Positions 1 to 7,017 of a stretch of DNA of 13,795 nucleotides are shown in pieces. The notes beneath the pieces are model-generated. The model did not search any database. It saw only the letters and a list, made by a program, of their open reading frames with translations, and was not told the DNA's origin. The position numbers were made by a program, and so were the translations under genes. Source of the DNA: a bacterium UBP1_UBA4771 (GTDB lineage: Bacteria; Krumholzibacteriota; Krumholzibacteriia; Krumholzibacteriales; Krumholzibacteriaceae); NCBI GenBank assembly GCA_002403295.1, contig DHHN01000211.1, forward strand, positions 5,147 to 18,941, written 5' to 3'. Within the stretch, counting starts at the first letter, position 1. The number at the start of each line of letters is the position of its first letter.

Positions 1-1362
1 GGGCTTGCGACCGCGGCGCTCGCCACGGCCGCCTACCTCGCGTACAACGTCCTCGAGTACGGGGGGCGGATCCATCCTCGGTCGCTTTCCGTCGAGGATG
101 CCGGTGGCGATCCGCTGCTGCGCGGCTATCTGCTCATGGCCATCTTCGTGCTCACCGGTCTTCTGAGCGGATCGTACGCCGCGCGCGCCCGGCGCAGGGG
201 TGAGGAGCTCTCCCGCGCGGAGAACGAGCTGCGGCGGGTCCAGCTCAACACGGACAGCATCATCACGAACGTATCGAGCGGGCTCATCGTCACGAACATG
301 ACGGGGGAGATCGTGACGTGCAATCCCGCCGCCGAGCGGATCCTCGGGCTTCGTCGCGGCGGCGGCTCGGCGGGACGGCTCATCAACGACGTCATACCGC
401 ACATGAGCCCGCTCGTGCAGGAGCTCGAGAGCGCGATCGCCACGGGAACGCAGCGGCGCCGACACGAGCTCGAAGTGCGCCGGCTCGACGGGAGCGTGCT
501 CCCGCTCGGCATCAGCATCTCGTTTCTCCGGGGCGAGCAGGGCGAGAAGCGCGGCGTCGTCGCCATATTCCAGGATCTCACCGAGGTGCACCGGATGCGC
601 GAGAAGGTCCGCACCGCGGACAAGATGGCCGCGATCGGGGAGCTCTCCACCGCGATCGCGCACGAGATACGCGCCCCGCTCGCCTCGATCTGCGGATCGA
701 TCGACATGCTCGCGCAGGAGCTCGAGCTCTCCGGGGACAACCGGCGGCTCATGGAGCTCGTCGTCAAGGAGTCGGACCGCCTCGACCGGATCATCACGGA
801 TTTTCTCGAGTTCGCCCGGCTTCGCAGCCCCGCGTGCGAGTCCGTCGACGTCGAGGGCTGTCTGGACGAAGTGCTGTTCCTGCTCCGCCATTCGACGGGC
901 ATCGGGCGCGACGTCTCCATCGAGGTGCGGAGCAACGCGCCGCACGCCTGCGTGTACGCCGACGACGAGCAGATCCGGCAGGTGTTCCTGAATCTCATCA
1001 TGAACGCCTGCGAGGCGATGGACCGGTCCGGCCGGCTCACGATCCGCATCGACAGCGTCGCGACATCCCTGCGCGATGGATCGACGCCGGAGAGGTGCGT
1101 CGCCGTCGATTTCATCAACACCGGTCCCGCGATCCCGCCGGATGCGCTGCCGCGCATATTCGAGCCGTTCTTCACGACGAAGGAGGGCGGAACGGGGCTC
1201 GGGCTCGCGATCGTCGCCCGCATCGTCGAAAGCCACGGCGGCCGGGTGCGGGCCGCGAGCGCCGAGGGTCAGGGCGCCGTCTTCACGGTCATTCTCCCGG
1301 TCCTTACCGGATCGCATACGACCACGGAAGCGAATCTCCAGGAAACCTTCATCGGCTTCTAG
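1..1362 (+). CDS. pilS: PilS-like membrane sensor histidine kinase (5' truncated by window edge)
   Basis: This reading frame is open from base 1, so the true start lies upstream; 453 residues are visible. It is the sensor of a two-component system, expected to sit in the inner membrane and phosphorylate the adjacent PilR. Two hydrophobic segments (about 1-20 and 42-60) are probably the last of the membrane anchor. They are followed by a PAS domain (about 75-200), a HisKA dimerisation helix with phospho-acceptor His221 in the motif AHEIRAPLASI, and a HATPase domain with N-box NLIMNACEA (331-339) and G2 box GGTGLGLAI (from about 395). Two deviations are visible: Ala225 replaces the usual Asn four residues after His, and the G1 box reads FINTGPAI with Asn373 instead of Asp. 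The pilus role is inferred from the neighbouring pilR and pilA; on sequence alone it is an NtrB/PilS-type kinase. Confidence 0.9.
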   Translation, partial: GLATAALATAAYLAYNVLEYGGRIHPRSLSVEDAGGDPLLRGYLLMAIFVLTGLLSGSYAARARRRGEELSRAENELRRVQLNTDSIITNVSSGLIVTNMTGEIVTCNPAAERILGLRRGGGSAGRLINDVIPHMSPLVQELESAIATGTQRRRHELEVRRLDGSVLPLGISISFLRGEQGEKRGVVAIFQDLTEVHRMREKVRTADKMAAIGELSTAIAHEIRAPLASICGSIDMLAQELELSGDNRRLMELVVKESDRLDRIITDFLEFARLRSPACESVDVEGCLDEVLFLLRHSTGIGRDVSIEVRSNAPHACVYADDEQIRQVFLNLIMNACEAMDRSGRLTIRIDSVATSLRDGSTPERCVAVDFINTGPAIPPDALPRIFEPFFTTKEGGTGLGLAIVARIVESHGGRVRAASAEGQGAVFTVILPVLTGSHTTTEANLQETFIGF

Positions 1363-1396
1363 TTCGGGGTGTTCGAACGCACGGGGGTAACGCCGC

Positions 1397-2770
1397 ATGG
1401 CAGGAGAGAAGATACTCATTGTCGACGACGAGAAGAACATGTGCCAGTACCTGTCGATCATGCTCCGCAAGGAGGGCTACGAGGTCAAGACCGCCCACAG
1501 CGGCAAGAAGGCCCTTCAGGAGATCAGGGACGGCAATTTCGACGTCGTGCTCACCGACATCAAGATGGAGGGGATGGACGGCATCGAGCTGCTGCGGGCC
1601 GTCAAGGAGCAGCATCCGACGATTCCGGTGATCATCATGACGGCCTACGCCACGCAGAAGACCGCGATCGAAGCGCTCAACAGCGGCGCGTACTACTACC
1701 TCATCAAGCGCGCGAAGAACGAAGAGATCAAGATGGTGATCCGGAGCGCTCTCGACATGCACAAGGTGAAGACGGAGAACGTCTATCTCAAGAAGCAGCT
1801 CAAGAAGAAAGAGGACTTCAAGGAGATCATCGGCAAGAGCGAGGAGATTCAGGCGGTGTTCAACCTCGTCAACAAGGTTGCCGACACCGACTCCACGATC
1901 CTCATCGGCGGCGAGAGCGGCACCGGCAAGGAGCTCATCGCCAAGGCGATTCATTACCGGAGCGGTCGCGCCGGCCAGCCGTTCGTCTCGATCAACTGCG
2001 GCGCGCTCCCGGAGAATCTCCTCGAGAGCGAGCTCTTCGGACACGTCAAGGGAAGTTTCACGGGGGCTATCCGCGACAAGGACGGCATGTTCAAGGTGGC
2101 GAGCGGCGGCACCTTCTTTCTCGACGAGGTCGGGGAGACCACGCTCGCGATCCAGGTGAAGCTGCTCCGCGTGCTCCAGGAGCGCGAAATCATCCCCGTC
2201 GGCGGCACGGCCCCCATCAAGGTGGACGTGCGTCTCATCGCCGCGACGAACTCGGATCTCGAGAAGGCGGTCAAGGAGGAGCGCTTCCGCGCCGACCTCT
2301 ACTACCGCTTGAACGTCATACCGGTCCTCATCCCCCCGCTCCGCGACCGCCGCGACGACATCCCGCTCCTCGTCGATCACTTCCTGCGGCTCGCCGGCGA
2401 TCGCACGGGGCGGCGCAAGAGCATATCGAAGGTCTCGATGGATCTCCTCTGCGCCTACGACTGGCCCGGCAACGTGCGCGAGCTCGAGAACGTGATCGAA
2501 CGGGCGGTCATTCTCCAGGAGGGGGACGAAATCACCCCCGAGAACCTTCCCGTCAAGGTGTGCAACCATCTCAGCGAGCGGCGGCGCGTCGTCATGGACG
2601 AGGCGCAGATGACCCTCGACGAGCTCGAGAAGGAGTACCTCGTGAGCGTGCTCGAAGAGACCGGCTGGCAGAAGAAGAAGGCGAGCGCGATCCTCGGCAT
2701 CAACGCCTCGACGCTCTACCGGAAGATCCAGCGGTACGGCCTCTCCCAGGAAAGGCTGAAGGACCGGTAA
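1397..2770 (+). CDS. pilR: PilR-like NtrC-family sigma54-dependent response regulator
   Basis: A 457-residue bacterial enhancer-binding protein that should activate sigma54 promoters when phosphorylated by the upstream kinase. The receiver domain (about 4-120) has acidic pair Asp10/Asp11, phospho-acceptor Asp54, Thr82 and switch Lys104. The AAA+ domain (about 144-375) has Walker A GESGTGKE (172-179), the sigma54-contacting loop as GSFTGA (219-224, usual form GAFTGA) and Walker B FFLDE ending at Asp243-Glu244. A Fis-type helix-turn-helix lies at about 413-453. It begins 34 bases after pilS, so the two are probably co-transcribed. Oddities are GAYYYLIKRAK in the receiver, where GAYDYLIKPF is usual. 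Family assignment is certain; the name PilR rests on position between pilS and pilA and on sigma54 promoters at both pilus operons in the window. Confidence 0.92.
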   Translation: MAGEKILIVDDEKNMCQYLSIMLRKEGYEVKTAHSGKKALQEIRDGNFDVVLTDIKMEGMDGIELLRAVKEQHPTIPVIIMTAYATQKTAIEALNSGAYYYLIKRAKNEEIKMVIRSALDMHKVKTENVYLKKQLKKKEDFKEIIGKSEEIQAVFNLVNKVADTDSTILIGGESGTGKELIAKAIHYRSGRAGQPFVSINCGALPENLLESELFGHVKGSFTGAIRDKDGMFKVASGGTFFLDEVGETTLAIQVKLLRVLQEREIIPVGGTAPIKVDVRLIAATNSDLEKAVKEERFRADLYYRLNVIPVLIPPLRDRRDDIPLLVDHFLRLAGDRTGRRKSISKVSMDLLCAYDWPGNVRELENVIERAVILQEGDEITPENLPVKVCNHLSERRRVVMDEAQMTLDELEKEYLVSVLEETGWQKKKASAILGINASTLYRKIQRYGLSQERLKDR

Positions 2771-2777
2771 CGCGGCG

Positions 2778-2787
2778 CATTGCAATG
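2778..2787. promoter_or_regulatory. Perfect 10-bp palindrome, candidate enhancer site for the pilA promoter
   Basis: CATTGCAATG reads the same on both strands and begins eight bases after the pilR stop. It lies about 118 bases upstream of the -24 GG of the pilA sigma54 promoter, a normal distance for an activator site. It shares TGCAATG with the inverted-repeat region upstream of pilM. A role as PilR-binding site is inference only. Confidence 0.3.
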
Positions 2788-2897
2788 AGAAGCTGCGAAA
2801 AGGCATTTCGAAACGGCGCTGGAATTCGATGCGAAAGGGGGTATCGCGCAATTCATTATATTCCAGCGACTTGTGTTTGGCCCGTCTCCGGGCTTCC

Positions 2898-2914
2898 TTG
2901 GCACGGAGATTGCG
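2898..2914 (+). promoter_or_regulatory. sigma54 (-24/-12) promoter of pilA
   Basis: TTGGCACGGAGATTGCG matches the sigma54 consensus TGGCACG-N4-TTGC at every fixed position, with GG (2900-2901) and GC (2912-2913) separated by the obligatory ten bases. Transcription should begin near 2924-2926, giving an untranslated leader of about 115 bases before pilA. A sigma54 promoter directly downstream of an NtrC-family activator and upstream of pilin fits PilS/PilR control of pilin. An AT-rich patch with a poor -10-like TATATT (2857-2862) lacks a matching -35 and is not called. Confidence 0.88.
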
Positions 2915-2931
2915 AAATCACGGTCTGAACG

Positions 2932-3014
2932 GCTGCGGAGAGCAGCACCCGGCAAGAATCGGGTCACCGCGGCCGTCATCGAGAAGGAAGAGAGATCAAA
3001 GCATTCGGCTTTGA
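2932..3014 (+). promoter_or_regulatory. Structured pilA mRNA leader (three small hairpins)
   Basis: Within the predicted leader are three inverted repeats: a 5-bp stem 2932-2936/2942-2946 with loop GGAGA; a 5-bp stem 2947-2951/2960-2964; and a perfect 7-bp stem 2996-3002/3008-3014 with loop ATTCG that ends 12 bases before the Shine-Dalgarno sequence. The first shows GGA in a loop, the type of site bound by CsrA/RsmA proteins. The hairpins are seen; stabilising or regulatory function is inferred. Confidence 0.35.
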
Positions 3015-3039
3015 ACAGTCTGTGTGAAGGAGGTGCCTG

Positions 3040-3474
3040 ATGAGTAACAAGGGTTTCACCCTCATCGAGTTGATGATCGTGGTCGTGATCATCGGCATTC
3101 TCGCCGCGATCGCGATCCCGAACTTCATCAACATGCAGGCGCGCGCGAAGGAAGCGGCAGTGAAATCGAACTGCCACACCGTTCAGCTCGCGGCCGAGGA
3201 TTTTGCGGTGCAGAATGACGGCGTCTATTCGGACGACGTCGGCATCGACACGACCCCGGCGGGCCAGACGATCACCGCCATGCTTCCCGGCGCGGCTCTG
3301 CTCGAGAATCCGTTCACGAAGGCCGCGACGGAGCCCGTGGACGGCGCCGCCGCCCAGCCCGGCGAGAGCGGCTACGCTCCGATCATCCAGAACAACGTGA
3401 ACGTCGGCTACACGATCACCGGCGTCGGCAAGGCGGCCGGCACGACGATCATCACGCTGTCGAGCGGTCAGTAA
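3040..3474 (+). CDS. pilA: Type IV major pilin (prepilin)
   Basis: A 144-residue prepilin, the subunit polymerised into the pilus fibre. It has a short leader MSNKG, the PilD site between Gly5 and Phe6, Glu at mature position 5 (motif GFTLIEL) and a long hydrophobic helix continuing to about residue 27. The C-terminal globular part is small, with motif AEDFAVQNDGVYS and a glycine-rich, beta-type tail. Only one cysteine (Cys45) is present, so the usual disulfide-bounded D-loop is absent. The start is fixed by a very strong ribosome site, AAGGAGGTG (3027-3035), four bases before ATG. It is single-cistron: sigma54 promoter before, terminator right after. It could be read as a GspG-like pseudopilin, but the surrounding pil genes favour the major pilin. 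Confidence 0.92.
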   Translation: MSNKGFTLIELMIVVVIIGILAAIAIPNFINMQARAKEAAVKSNCHTVQLAAEDFAVQNDGVYSDDVGIDTTPAGQTITAMLPGAALLENPFTKAATEPVDGAAAQPGESGYAPIIQNNVNVGYTITGVGKAAGTTIITLSSGQ

Positions 3475-3499
3475 TCGTCGACGCGAAGTCGAACCCCGA

Positions 3500-3532
3500 G
3501 GGGCGGCTCTCCGGAGCCGCCCCTTCATTTTT
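3500..3532 (+). terminator. Rho-independent terminator after pilA
   Basis: A perfect 10-bp G/C stem (3500-3509 with 3514-3523) closes a TCCG tetraloop and is followed by TTCATTTTT. It lies 25 bases after the pilA stop and should isolate pilA as its own short, abundant transcript. Confidence 0.93.
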
Positions 3533-3723
3533 CCCCCCGGCCGGATCGAAGCCGCCGAACGGGGCCTCGGGGGCTCCCGAACGGTACGGAATCTGCTCCA
3601 TACCCCTTCCGGGGCGCGTATGGGCATGAAACCATCAGATTTTTTACCAGTCCGCGGCGAGTTCCCGGCCGCCGGTCCGTCCGGCGGGGGGCAACCGCGG
3701 TCCATTTCGGGCGGGGTGCGCCG
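3533..3723. other. Intergenic gap between pilA terminator and ABC operon
   Basis: No credible reading frame and no convincing promoter is seen. It holds three inverted repeats: 3567-3571/3576-3580, an imperfect one with arms CCATAC/GTATGG (3598-3603/3618-3623), and a perfect 7-bp stem CCGCCGG/CCGGCGG (3669-3675/3681-3687). A run of six T lies at about 3640-3645, too far from a stem for a standard terminator. The promoter of the downstream ABC genes should be here but could not be identified. Confidence 0.4.
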
Positions 3724-4716
3724 ATGAACGCGATCGACGCGAACGGCGTCAAAAAGTCGTTTCGGGGCGGCATGAGCCTCGCGAAGCGGGAGGTTCTCCG
3801 GGGCGTCACCCTCGACGCGCGCCCGGGGGAGATACTCGGCTTCCTCGGTTCGAACGGCGCGGGAAAGACGACGACCATAAAGATCGTTCTCGGTCTCATC
3901 AGGGCCGACGAGGGGACCGCCGAGCTGTTCGGCCATCCGGCGGGAAGCAAGGAGGCGGCGCTTCGGACGGGATACCTGCCGGAGATGCCGTACTTCTACC
4001 CGCACCTCACCCTCGGCGAGTTTCTCGAGTTCTGCGGCCGCCTGAGCGGCGTGCCGCCGCGCCTTCTCGCGGAGCGCATCGGCCGCGTCGTCGAAACGGT
4101 CGATCTGTCGCCGCACCGCGACCTCCGGCTCAAGACCTTCTCGAAGGGGATGCTCCAGCGCGCGGGACTCGCGCAGGCGATCCTCCACGATCCCGACCTC
4201 CTCGTGCTCGACGAGCCCTTTTCGGGGCTCGATCCCATCGGCCGGCGGCTCGTGCGCGACGTGCTCGTCGATCTGAGGGCGAGAGGGAAAACGATCTTTT
4301 TCTCGTCGCACATTCTCCCCGACATGGAGGCGCTCTGCGACCGCGTTTCCATCATACGCGACGGGATCATCGCGAAGACGCTCGGCCTCGACGAGCTCAT
4401 GCGGCTCGGCGAGGGACGGATAGAGATCACGGCGCGCGGCGTGCGAATGGGAACGCTCGCCCCGCTCCACGAATACGTGTCGGCAGCCGCCGACCGGGGC
4501 GATGAGACCTTTATCGTCGTGCGCGAGCGGCGTTTCGTGCGCCCCGTGATCGAGCATCTCTACGGGCGCGGCGCGGACGTGCTGGCGGTCGCCGGCGTGC
4601 GCCGCTCGCTCGAGGATATATTCATGCAGGAGATCGCGCGCCCGGCGGTACCGGGCGGCGCGGAGGCGTCGAACGCGGATCGGCCGCGCGATCCGGCGGT
4701 CTTCGCGGGCTTCTGA
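3724..4716 (+). CDS. pilH: ABC transporter ATP-binding protein, PilH-like by position
   Basis: A 330-residue cytoplasmic ATPase that should pair with the permease encoded ten bases downstream. It shows Walker A GSNGAGKTT (42-50), a Q-loop region near YLPEMPYFYPHLT, signature FSKGM in place of LSGGQ (usual in ABC-2 type ATPases), Walker B LLVLDEP with D-loop SGLDP, and the switch His in SSHIL. A C-terminal extension of about 100 residues ends with the family motif LEDIFMQ. In Myxococcus xanthus an ABC transporter (PilH/PilI with PilG) lies between pilA and pilD and is needed for pilus assembly; the same placement here suggests an equivalent. On sequence alone it is a generic NatA/GldA-type ABC-2 ATPase, so the gene name is an inference from context. 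Confidence 0.87.
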   Translation: MNAIDANGVKKSFRGGMSLAKREVLRGVTLDARPGEILGFLGSNGAGKTTTIKIVLGLIRADEGTAELFGHPAGSKEAALRTGYLPEMPYFYPHLTLGEFLEFCGRLSGVPPRLLAERIGRVVETVDLSPHRDLRLKTFSKGMLQRAGLAQAILHDPDLLVLDEPFSGLDPIGRRLVRDVLVDLRARGKTIFFSSHILPDMEALCDRVSIIRDGIIAKTLGLDELMRLGEGRIEITARGVRMGTLAPLHEYVSAAADRGDETFIVVRERRFVRPVIEHLYGRGADVLAVAGVRRSLEDIFMQEIARPAVPGGAEASNADRPRDPAVFAGF

Positions 4717-4726
4717 GGGAGGGCGC

Positions 4727-5494
4727 ATGAACCGAATCGCGGCCGTCGCGATCAACACGTTCCGCGAGTCGGCGAGGGAGCGGATCCTCGTCGTCGCCGC
4801 CGTGTTCGGAGCCGTGCTCATGGGCGCGACCGTGTTTCTGTCGCCGCTCGCCGTCGGGGCGAGGCAGAAGATCGTCATGGACGTGGGGCTCGCCGCGATC
4901 TCGATCATCGGCGTTCTCTCGGCCGTCTTCCTCGGCGGCACGCTCGTGCACAAGGAGATCGACCGCAAGGCGATCTACCTCGTGCTTTCGAGGCCCGTTT
5001 CGCGTCCGGCGTACCTCGTCGGCAAGCTCGCCGGCGTGGTGCTCGCCGTCTCGCTCATCTTCGCCGTCATGACCGCCGTGCTCGCCGCGGCGCTCGTTCT
5101 CGGAGACGCGGCGCTTCGCCCCGCCGTGTTCGCCGCCGTCTACCTTTCGCTCCTCGAAACGGCGGTCGTCGCCTCGATCGTCGTCTTTTTCAGCACCTTC
5201 ACGACGCCGATGCTCACGTCCTTCTTCGCGCTCTGCTGCGTCGCCGCGGGAAGCCTCAGCAACGATCTTCGCGTCTTCGCCGAGAAGTTCGGCGGGGCGG
5301 GAACGAGGGCCGCGGCCAACGCGTTCTACTACCTGCTCCCGAATCTCAAGGTCTTCAATCTGCGGCACGAGGCGGTCCACGATCTTCCCTTCCGGGTGGG
5401 AGATCTCGCGCTCGCGACGGCGTACGCGGCGGTGTACGTCGCCGCCGTGCTATGCTTCGCCTGCCTCGTTTTCCGCCGCCGCGAGTTCGCGTAG
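4727..5494 (+). CDS. pilI: ABC-2 type transporter permease, PilI-like by position
   Basis: A 255-residue inner-membrane protein with about six hydrophobic segments (roughly 20-43, 49-74, 96-126, 131-158, 161-178 and 229-250). This is the standard ABC-2/NosY-type permease layout. The loop with HKEIDRKAIYLVLSRPVSR after the second segment is the coupling-helix region typical of this family. A good ribosome site (GGAGGG) precedes ATG, and the ATPase gene ends ten bases upstream, so the two form one transporter. Cargo is unknown. Its setting in a pilus locus between pilA and pilD matches M. xanthus pilI, required for pilus assembly there by an unclear mechanism. Family confidence is high; function in piliation is inferred. 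Confidence 0.85.
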   Translation: MNRIAAVAINTFRESARERILVVAAVFGAVLMGATVFLSPLAVGARQKIVMDVGLAAISIIGVLSAVFLGGTLVHKEIDRKAIYLVLSRPVSRPAYLVGKLAGVVLAVSLIFAVMTAVLAAALVLGDAALRPAVFAAVYLSLLETAVVASIVVFFSTFTTPMLTSFFALCCVAAGSLSNDLRVFAEKFGGAGTRAAANAFYYLLPNLKVFNLRHEAVHDLPFRVGDLALATAYAAVYVAAVLCFACLVFRRREFA

Positions 5495-5502
5495 GAGCGG
5501 CC

Positions 5503-6225
5503 GTGAGACGAAGATTCATCGAGATCGCCGTCGCCGCCGCCGCCTTCGCCGCGCTCGTCTCCGCGTCGCGCGGTGTCGAGGGGCTCTCGAGACACCGGGG
5601 ACGCATCGAGGTGCTCTATCTGCCCTCGGGACGGTTCATCGAGCAGGCGTCGCTCCAGTACCGCAACCTCGCCGCCGACGCCCTGTGGTTCCGCATGGTG
5701 CAGTACTACGGCGGCTATCGCATGGGGGAGAACGATCTCGCGTTCTTCAATCACCTCGTGGACGTCATCACCGATCTCGATCCGCAGTTCACCTTTGCCT
5801 ACATCCTCGGCGCGCTCATCATCGCCGAGGATTGCGGCCGGTTCGATCAGGGCATACGTTTCCTCGAGAAGGGGATCGCGCACAATCCGGCCGACTGGCG
5901 TCTGCTGTTCGAGCTCGGGTTTCTTCACTACGTGTACGCGCGCGATTACGAAAAAGCGGCGGATTGCTTCCGGACCGCCGCCGCGCGCCCGGGGGCCGAC
6001 CCGATCGCGGCGCGGTTCGGCGCGTTCGTCGCCGGCCGCGCGGGCCACGTCGAGACGAGCATCGGCATGTGGGAAGAGCTCGCCCGCACCTCCGACAACC
6101 GGTACATACGGGAGCTCGCCGAACGGTACATCGCGAAGCTTCGTGCCGGCGAGCCGATCGTGCCGGTCCCGCCCGGCGCGGAAGCGGCGCACGCCGCGTC
6201 CGTCGGCGGGGGGGAGGGCCGATGA
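5503..6225 (+). CDS. Membrane-anchored TPR protein, pilus-locus accessory
   Basis: A 240-residue protein with one N-terminal hydrophobic helix (about 5-22) after a basic start VRRR, so probably inner-membrane anchored with the bulk in the periplasm. From about 100 to 205 it has helical tetratricopeptide-like repeats, for example the run around GRFDQGIRFLEKGIAHNP and DYEKAADCF. I chose GTG at 5503 because GGAG (5494-5497) lies five bases upstream; an in-frame ATG at 5452 would overlap the permease by 43 bases and add a proline-rich tail. It follows the permease by eight bases and overlaps pilD by four (ATGA), so it is in the same operon. It occupies the accessory role that PilG has in M. xanthus, but I cannot claim homology to PilG. 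Confidence 0.75.
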   Translation: MRRRFIEIAVAAAAFAALVSASRGVEGLSRHRGRIEVLYLPSGRFIEQASLQYRNLAADALWFRMVQYYGGYRMGENDLAFFNHLVDVITDLDPQFTFAYILGALIIAEDCGRFDQGIRFLEKGIAHNPADWRLLFELGFLHYVYARDYEKAADCFRTAAARPGADPIAARFGAFVAGRAGHVETSIGMWEELARTSDNRYIRELAERYIAKLRAGEPIVPVPPGAEAAHAASVGGGEGR

Positions 6226-6986
6226 CGCATTACTGGTACGCGGTCGCGGCCGTATTCGGGCTCGCCGCGGGAAGTTTTCTGAACGTCGTCGTTCATCGGC
6301 TGCCGCGCGGTCTCTCCGTCGTGCGGCCCCGGTCGTTCTGCCCGCGGTGTCGCCGGCCCGTCTCCTGGCGCGAGAACGTGCCGGTCGCGAGCTGGTTCGC
6401 GCTCCGGGCCCGGTGCGCGGGGTGCGGGGCGCGGATATCGGCGCGCTACCCGCTCGTCGAGGCGGCCGGCGGGGCGCTCGCCGTCGCCGCGTCGATCCGA
6501 TTCGGTTTCACCGTCGACGCGGCCTTCGCGTACGCGTTTCTCATGGCGCTTCTCGCGATCACGCTCATCGATTGGGATTTCAGGATCATTCCGGACCGCA
6601 TCAGCATTCCGTTCATCGCCGCGGGGCTCGCGTGGAGCTTCGCGAGCCCACGGCTCGGCTTCGCGGAATCGGCGCTCGGCGCCCTCGCGGGCGGCGGCGG
6701 CATCTTCGCGATCGGCGAGATCTACCGGCTCGCCCGCAAGGTCGAGGGAATGGGCGGCGGGGACGTGAAGCTCATGGCGATGGTCGGCGCGTTCCTCGGC
6801 GTTCGCCTCGTCCTGCCGGTCGTTCTGATCGCGTCGCTCGCGGGCTCGATCTACGGCCTCGCGCTCCTTCGAAAAGGGGGGGGAGGGAAGACGGCGGTGG
6901 CGTTCGGCTCGTTTCTCGCGCCCGCCGCGGCGGTGTGCCTCTTCGCCGGCGAGCGGCTCCTCTCGTGGTACCTCGGCGGTTTCTGA
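6222..6986 (+). CDS. pilD: Prepilin peptidase / N-methyltransferase
   Basis: A 254-residue polytopic inner-membrane aspartyl protease that cleaves the leader of PilA after Gly and N-methylates the new N-terminal Phe. The methyltransferase-side domain is complete: GSFLNVVVHRLPRG (17-30) and a zinc-type tetrad Cys40, Cys43, Cys65, Cys68. The catalytic aspartates are Asp117 in IDWDFRIIPD and Asp181 in GGGDVKL; their 64-residue spacing equals that of characterised type IV prepilin peptidases. Its ATG overlaps the stop of the TPR gene (ATGA), implying translational coupling. Length is slightly under the usual 260-290. No intrinsic terminator with a T-run follows it, so read-through into the pilM region is possible. 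Confidence 0.95.
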   Translation: MTHYWYAVAAVFGLAAGSFLNVVVHRLPRGLSVVRPRSFCPRCRRPVSWRENVPVASWFALRARCAGCGARISARYPLVEAAGGALAVAASIRFGFTVDAAFAYAFLMALLAITLIDWDFRIIPDRISIPFIAAGLAWSFASPRLGFAESALGALAGGGGIFAIGEIYRLARKVEGMGGGDVKLMAMVGAFLGVRLVLPVVLIASLAGSIYGLALLRKGGGGKTAVAFGSFLAPAAAVCLFAGERLLSWYLGGF

Positions 6987-6998
6987 TTTCTTGGCACT

Positions 6999-7017
6999 TT
7001 GCACGCGAATCGTGCAA
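6999..7017. promoter_or_regulatory. Inverted repeat TTGCACG-N5-CGTGCAA, candidate activator site for pilM operon
   Basis: Two perfect 7-bp arms (6999-7005 and 7011-7017) are separated by CGAAT, 12 bases after the pilD stop. The centre lies about 101 bases upstream of the -24 GG of the pilM sigma54 promoter, a normal enhancer distance. No T-run follows, which argues against a terminator. Binding by PilR is inference. Confidence 0.45.

Noticed and set aside
136..1362. ATG at 136 as the start of the sensor kinase.
   Set aside because: The same frame is open back to base 1 and encodes a further hydrophobic segment, so the gene continues upstream of the window.
2716..4968. Long open frames on the minus strand, such as 2716-4968, 10083-12083 and 5946-7874.
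   Set aside because: They are shadows of strongly coding plus-strand genes in high-GC DNA; their translations are Arg/Asp/Glu/His-rich without recognisable domains and run across terminators and several genes.
5452..5502. ATG at 5452 as start of the TPR protein.
   Set aside because: It would overlap the permease by 43 bases and put a proline-rich tail before the membrane helix; GTG 5503 has a properly spaced ribosome site.
6999..7017. Inverted repeat after pilD as an intrinsic terminator.
   Set aside because: No T-run follows the second arm, and it lies at enhancer distance from a sigma54 promoter, so a regulatory role is more likely.
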